Shown: positions 62,364 through 64,000 of the stretch, piece after piece
Position numbering within the stretch: position 1 is the stretch's first letter
Layout: each line of letters starts with the position of its first letter
Origin: JBATTK01 sp049670505
GTDB taxonomy: Bacteria > Bacteroidota > Bacteroidia > Flavobacteriales > Flavobacteriaceae
NCBI GenBank assembly: GCA_049670505.1
Contig: JBATTK010000024.1
Span: 1 to 64,000, forward strand
Reading direction: 5' to 3'
DNA: 64,000 nucleotides
Translations under genes and position numbers: made by a program
The notes under the pieces: model-generated
Told to the model about the DNA's origin: nothing
What the model saw: the letters and a program-made list of their open reading frames with translations, nothing else
Databases searched by the model: none

Positions 62364-62798
62364 TTAGAACCAAGGCTTTTTACCCACTTGATAGGTGTTG
62401 TAGAATTCCTCATCGGACTTGGTAAGGTACATGATACCTTCAATCAGTCCAACAACGGATGTCGCCATTAAAATGAAAACACCAACGCCCAAACAAGATG
62501 TTGCATATCCAATAATGGTGGCGACCAACAGGATAATACCTTCCTTTTGATACCCTAGGATAAATTTATGAACTCCCAAAGACCCAAAGATAATGGCCAA
62601 TATACCGACCAATACTTTTTTATTGTCTCCCCCGGCACCTTTAAGCCCCTCGGTAAACTCCTTTGCGGTTTCTTTGGCCCCCTCGGCAAAATCACCGGCC
62701 GCTTCTTTGGCGTCACCGGCCGCTTCCTTTGCAGCATCTTTGGCATTATCGAAAGCGTCTTCTGCTTTGTCGCCCAAATCCTTATTCTCTTCTGACAT
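62364..62798 (-). CDS. TM2-domain protein with amphipathic N-terminal repeats
   Basis: 144 residues. Residues 1-55 are an alanine/lysine/glutamate-rich amphipathic stretch made of short repeats (DAAKEAAGDAKEAAGDFAEG), like LEA-type or apolipoprotein helices. Residues 58-144 are a TM2 domain: LVGILAIIFGSLGVHKFILG with the typical Gly-x-x-Gly-x-His-Lys-Phe motif, and two hydrophobic segments. The function of TM2 is unknown. The combined architecture resembles proteins seen in Flavobacteriaceae. Confidence 0.85.
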   Translation of the reverse strand: MSEENKDLGDKAEDAFDNAKDAAKEAAGDAKEAAGDFAEGAKETAKEFTEGLKGAGGDNKKVLVGILAIIFGSLGVHKFILGYQKEGIILLVATIIGYATSCLGVGVFILMATSVVGLIEGIMYLTKSDEEFYNTYQVGKKPWF

Positions 62799-63392
62799 TT
62801 CTATTGTTTTTGGTGGTTAATACAGACCTAAATGTAACAATAATTTTTATCCGTTTAAAATTTTTAGGGTATAGAATCACCTAGTCAATTTTCTTTGGGT
62901 ATAATCTTTGGTTCAAACCCTATGGCAGGTAGGCCTGTCCTTCAGGCGGAGATACACTTTTAGTGCAAGACTTTCAGTTTCCAAGAAACTATCCAATATT
63001 TTACAATGTACCTTCGATACGATTGTTTCACGATCACTCAGGCACCAAACCGGGTCATTGAGCAATTTCCATATGGAAATTGTATCGAAATGACATTCCA
63101 TTCTACAGTTATCAGTGAACAGTTACTAGTTTCTTTTCTCTTTCATCTTTTGTCTTCGGTATTTGGAATGATAGTTTTCAGTAATCATTGACGCTCGGTG
63201 GTCGTATCGCTTCCAGCTTCCAGTTATCCGAAGGCCTACTGTTTACTGCCACTGCTTACTGAAGACCTCCTTTTATCCTATTAAAAGTTAATGGTCGGTC
63301 GTTGAAAAACCTACTATTAACCGTTAACGTTTAACGAAATTAATTATATTGCTTTTCAAAACCTATGTACTTTCAGTGCCTAGTGGTCTATT
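62799..63392. other. Intergenic region with repeats
   Basis: 594 bases with no convincing gene. It contains the perfect palindrome CAATTTCCATATGGAAATTG at 63063-63082, inverted TTCGATAC/GTATCGAA pieces around it, and short motifs such as CAGTTATCAGTGAACAGTTA near 63106. The motif CGGGTCATTGAGC near 63051 belongs to the ACTGAGCGCAGTCGAA-type dispersed repeats. Several 60-75 codon frames here look spurious. Confidence 0.5.
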
Positions 63393-63779
63393 TTAAAGAA
63401 ATGCTTTGTCAATGGGTTCCCAAAGTTCTAGTTTGTTTCCTTCCGGATCTAGGATCCATCCGAATTTTCCATAGTCATATTCCTCTATTTCCCCTACAAT
63501 CGTAACACCTTCTTTTTTTAGGACTTCCAATAGGTCTACTAAGTTTTCTACCCTAAAATTCATCATAAATTGTTTCTGGCTTGGTTCAAAATAGGTGGTG
63601 TCGTCCTTAAATGGGCTCCATTGGGTAGAACAGTCGTTCCCTTCCTTGTCTTTCCACCAAAAGGTGCACCCGTACTGATCTGTGGGAATGCCCAAATGTT
63701 CTTTGTACCATTCCTTAATGTTGTTGGGGTCTTTTGCCTTAAAGAAAAAACCACCCAATCCTGTTACTCTGTTTTTCAT
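63393..63779 (-). CDS. Glyoxalase/VOC-family protein
   Basis: 128 residues with two beta-alpha-beta-beta-beta units: VTGLGGFFFKAKDPNNIKEW at the N-terminus and FGWILDPEGNKLELWEPID at the C-terminus, the latter with the metal-binding Glu. Family members cover glyoxalase, dioxygenase and antibiotic-resistance types; the substrate is unknown. Its ATG overlaps the stop of the next gene upstream in ATGA, so they form a pair. Confidence 0.88.
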   Translation of the reverse strand: MKNRVTGLGGFFFKAKDPNNIKEWYKEHLGIPTDQYGCTFWWKDKEGNDCSTQWSPFKDDTTYFEPSQKQFMMNFRVENLVDLLEVLKKEGVTIVGEIEEYDYGKFGWILDPEGNKLELWEPIDKAFL

Positions 63780-64000
63780 TTTCTTCTATTGTTTTTTAGT
63801 GCATTTTCATATGTATTTATCCATTCCCTGACCGTTATTTTTGAGGCCATTTCACCAAGGAGGTCATAGGGAATTTCATCCATGTATTTTAGGCGGATAC
63901 AACTTTTGCCCATATCCAGTTTTCGTTTACAGTGTTTGGGATATTCGCCCACAAACCAGTCCAAAAGCCTTTTGTCCGTATATATTCCCATATGGTAGAT
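63776..64000 (-). CDS. DUF1801-like protein, C-terminal part, cut by window edge
   Basis: The frame is open to the right edge: the codons before the internal Met at 63991 read Ile-Tyr-His, so the visible part is the last 74 residues of a longer protein. HMGIYTDKRLLDWFVGEYPK and CIRLKYMDEIPYDLLGEM resemble the C-terminus of DUF1801/YdhG-type proteins. It is upstream of the VOC gene with a 4-base overlap. Confidence 0.65.
   Translation of the reverse strand: MYHMGIYTDKRLLDWFVGEYPKHCKRKLDMGKSCIRLKYMDEIPYDLLGEMASKITVREWINTYENALKNNRRK

Noticed and set aside
62908..63191. Overlapping 60-codon frames in the 62799-63392 gap
   Set aside because: Frames on both strands cross palindromes and dispersed repeats and show no conserved features.

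Overview
The window looks like a chromosomal segment of a marine-type member of the Bacteroidota, most likely a Flavobacteriaceae species. The sequence shows a SusC/SusD pair, many lipoprotein signals, promoter-like TANNTTTG boxes, a type IX secretion (T9SS) C-terminal domain, a short-chain-type threonine dehydrogenase and an OlsF-like ornithine-lipid synthase. All of these are typical of that family. I cannot name the species from sequence alone.

Region 1 (1-19400) is a polysaccharide utilisation locus for a sulfated glycan. Leftward susC-susD encode the outer-membrane importer. Divergent from it runs an operon with an ADP-ribosylglycohydrolase-family protein, a clan GH-A glycosidase lipoprotein and two sulfatase lipoproteins, followed by a membrane-anchored AraC regulator. 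A GH92 alpha-mannosidase and a fused class II aldolase/short-chain dehydrogenase (rhamnose/fucose-type sugar catabolism) follow on the opposite strand. A second AraC-type regulator closes the region. The edge gene at 1-455 is the tail of an aldose-epimerase-like protein. The likely flow is outer-membrane capture, desulfation and trimming at the cell surface or in the periplasm, then cytoplasmic cleavage and monosaccharide breakdown.

Region 2 (19400-34900) is mostly housekeeping and small secreted proteins. It holds tRNA-Arg(CCT) with a duplicated 3' end, moaE-moaC, a threonine dehydrogenase, TPR and NTF2-like proteins, an M28 peptidase, a CBS protein, a large Asp-box repeat protein and a lone response regulator.

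Region 3 (34900-44400) has several intergenic stretches carrying repeats. These include two inverted-repeat elements sharing the terminal consensus GAACYCRTTTAAACTTTTT, and a GIY-YIG nuclease gene bracketed by inverted copies of a dispersed AGCGCAGTCGA repeat. Between them lie a DUF2914 membrane protein, a short single-stranded DNA-binding protein, ferritin, a PAP2 phosphatase, a deacetylase-family protein and metG.

Region 4 (44400-64000) is ordinary core genome: a DUF1800/DUF1501 export pair, yraN, an ACT-domain protein, a thiol reductase, mfd, a class V aminotransferase, a TerB-like protein, fbp, aspartate kinase and olsF. It ends with a compact arsenic cluster (arsR, DUF6428, GNAT, arsC) that has no efflux pump in view, a TM2 protein, a glyoxalase-fold protein and a gene cut by the right edge.

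All functional calls are from reading motifs and translated sequence; no database search was run.
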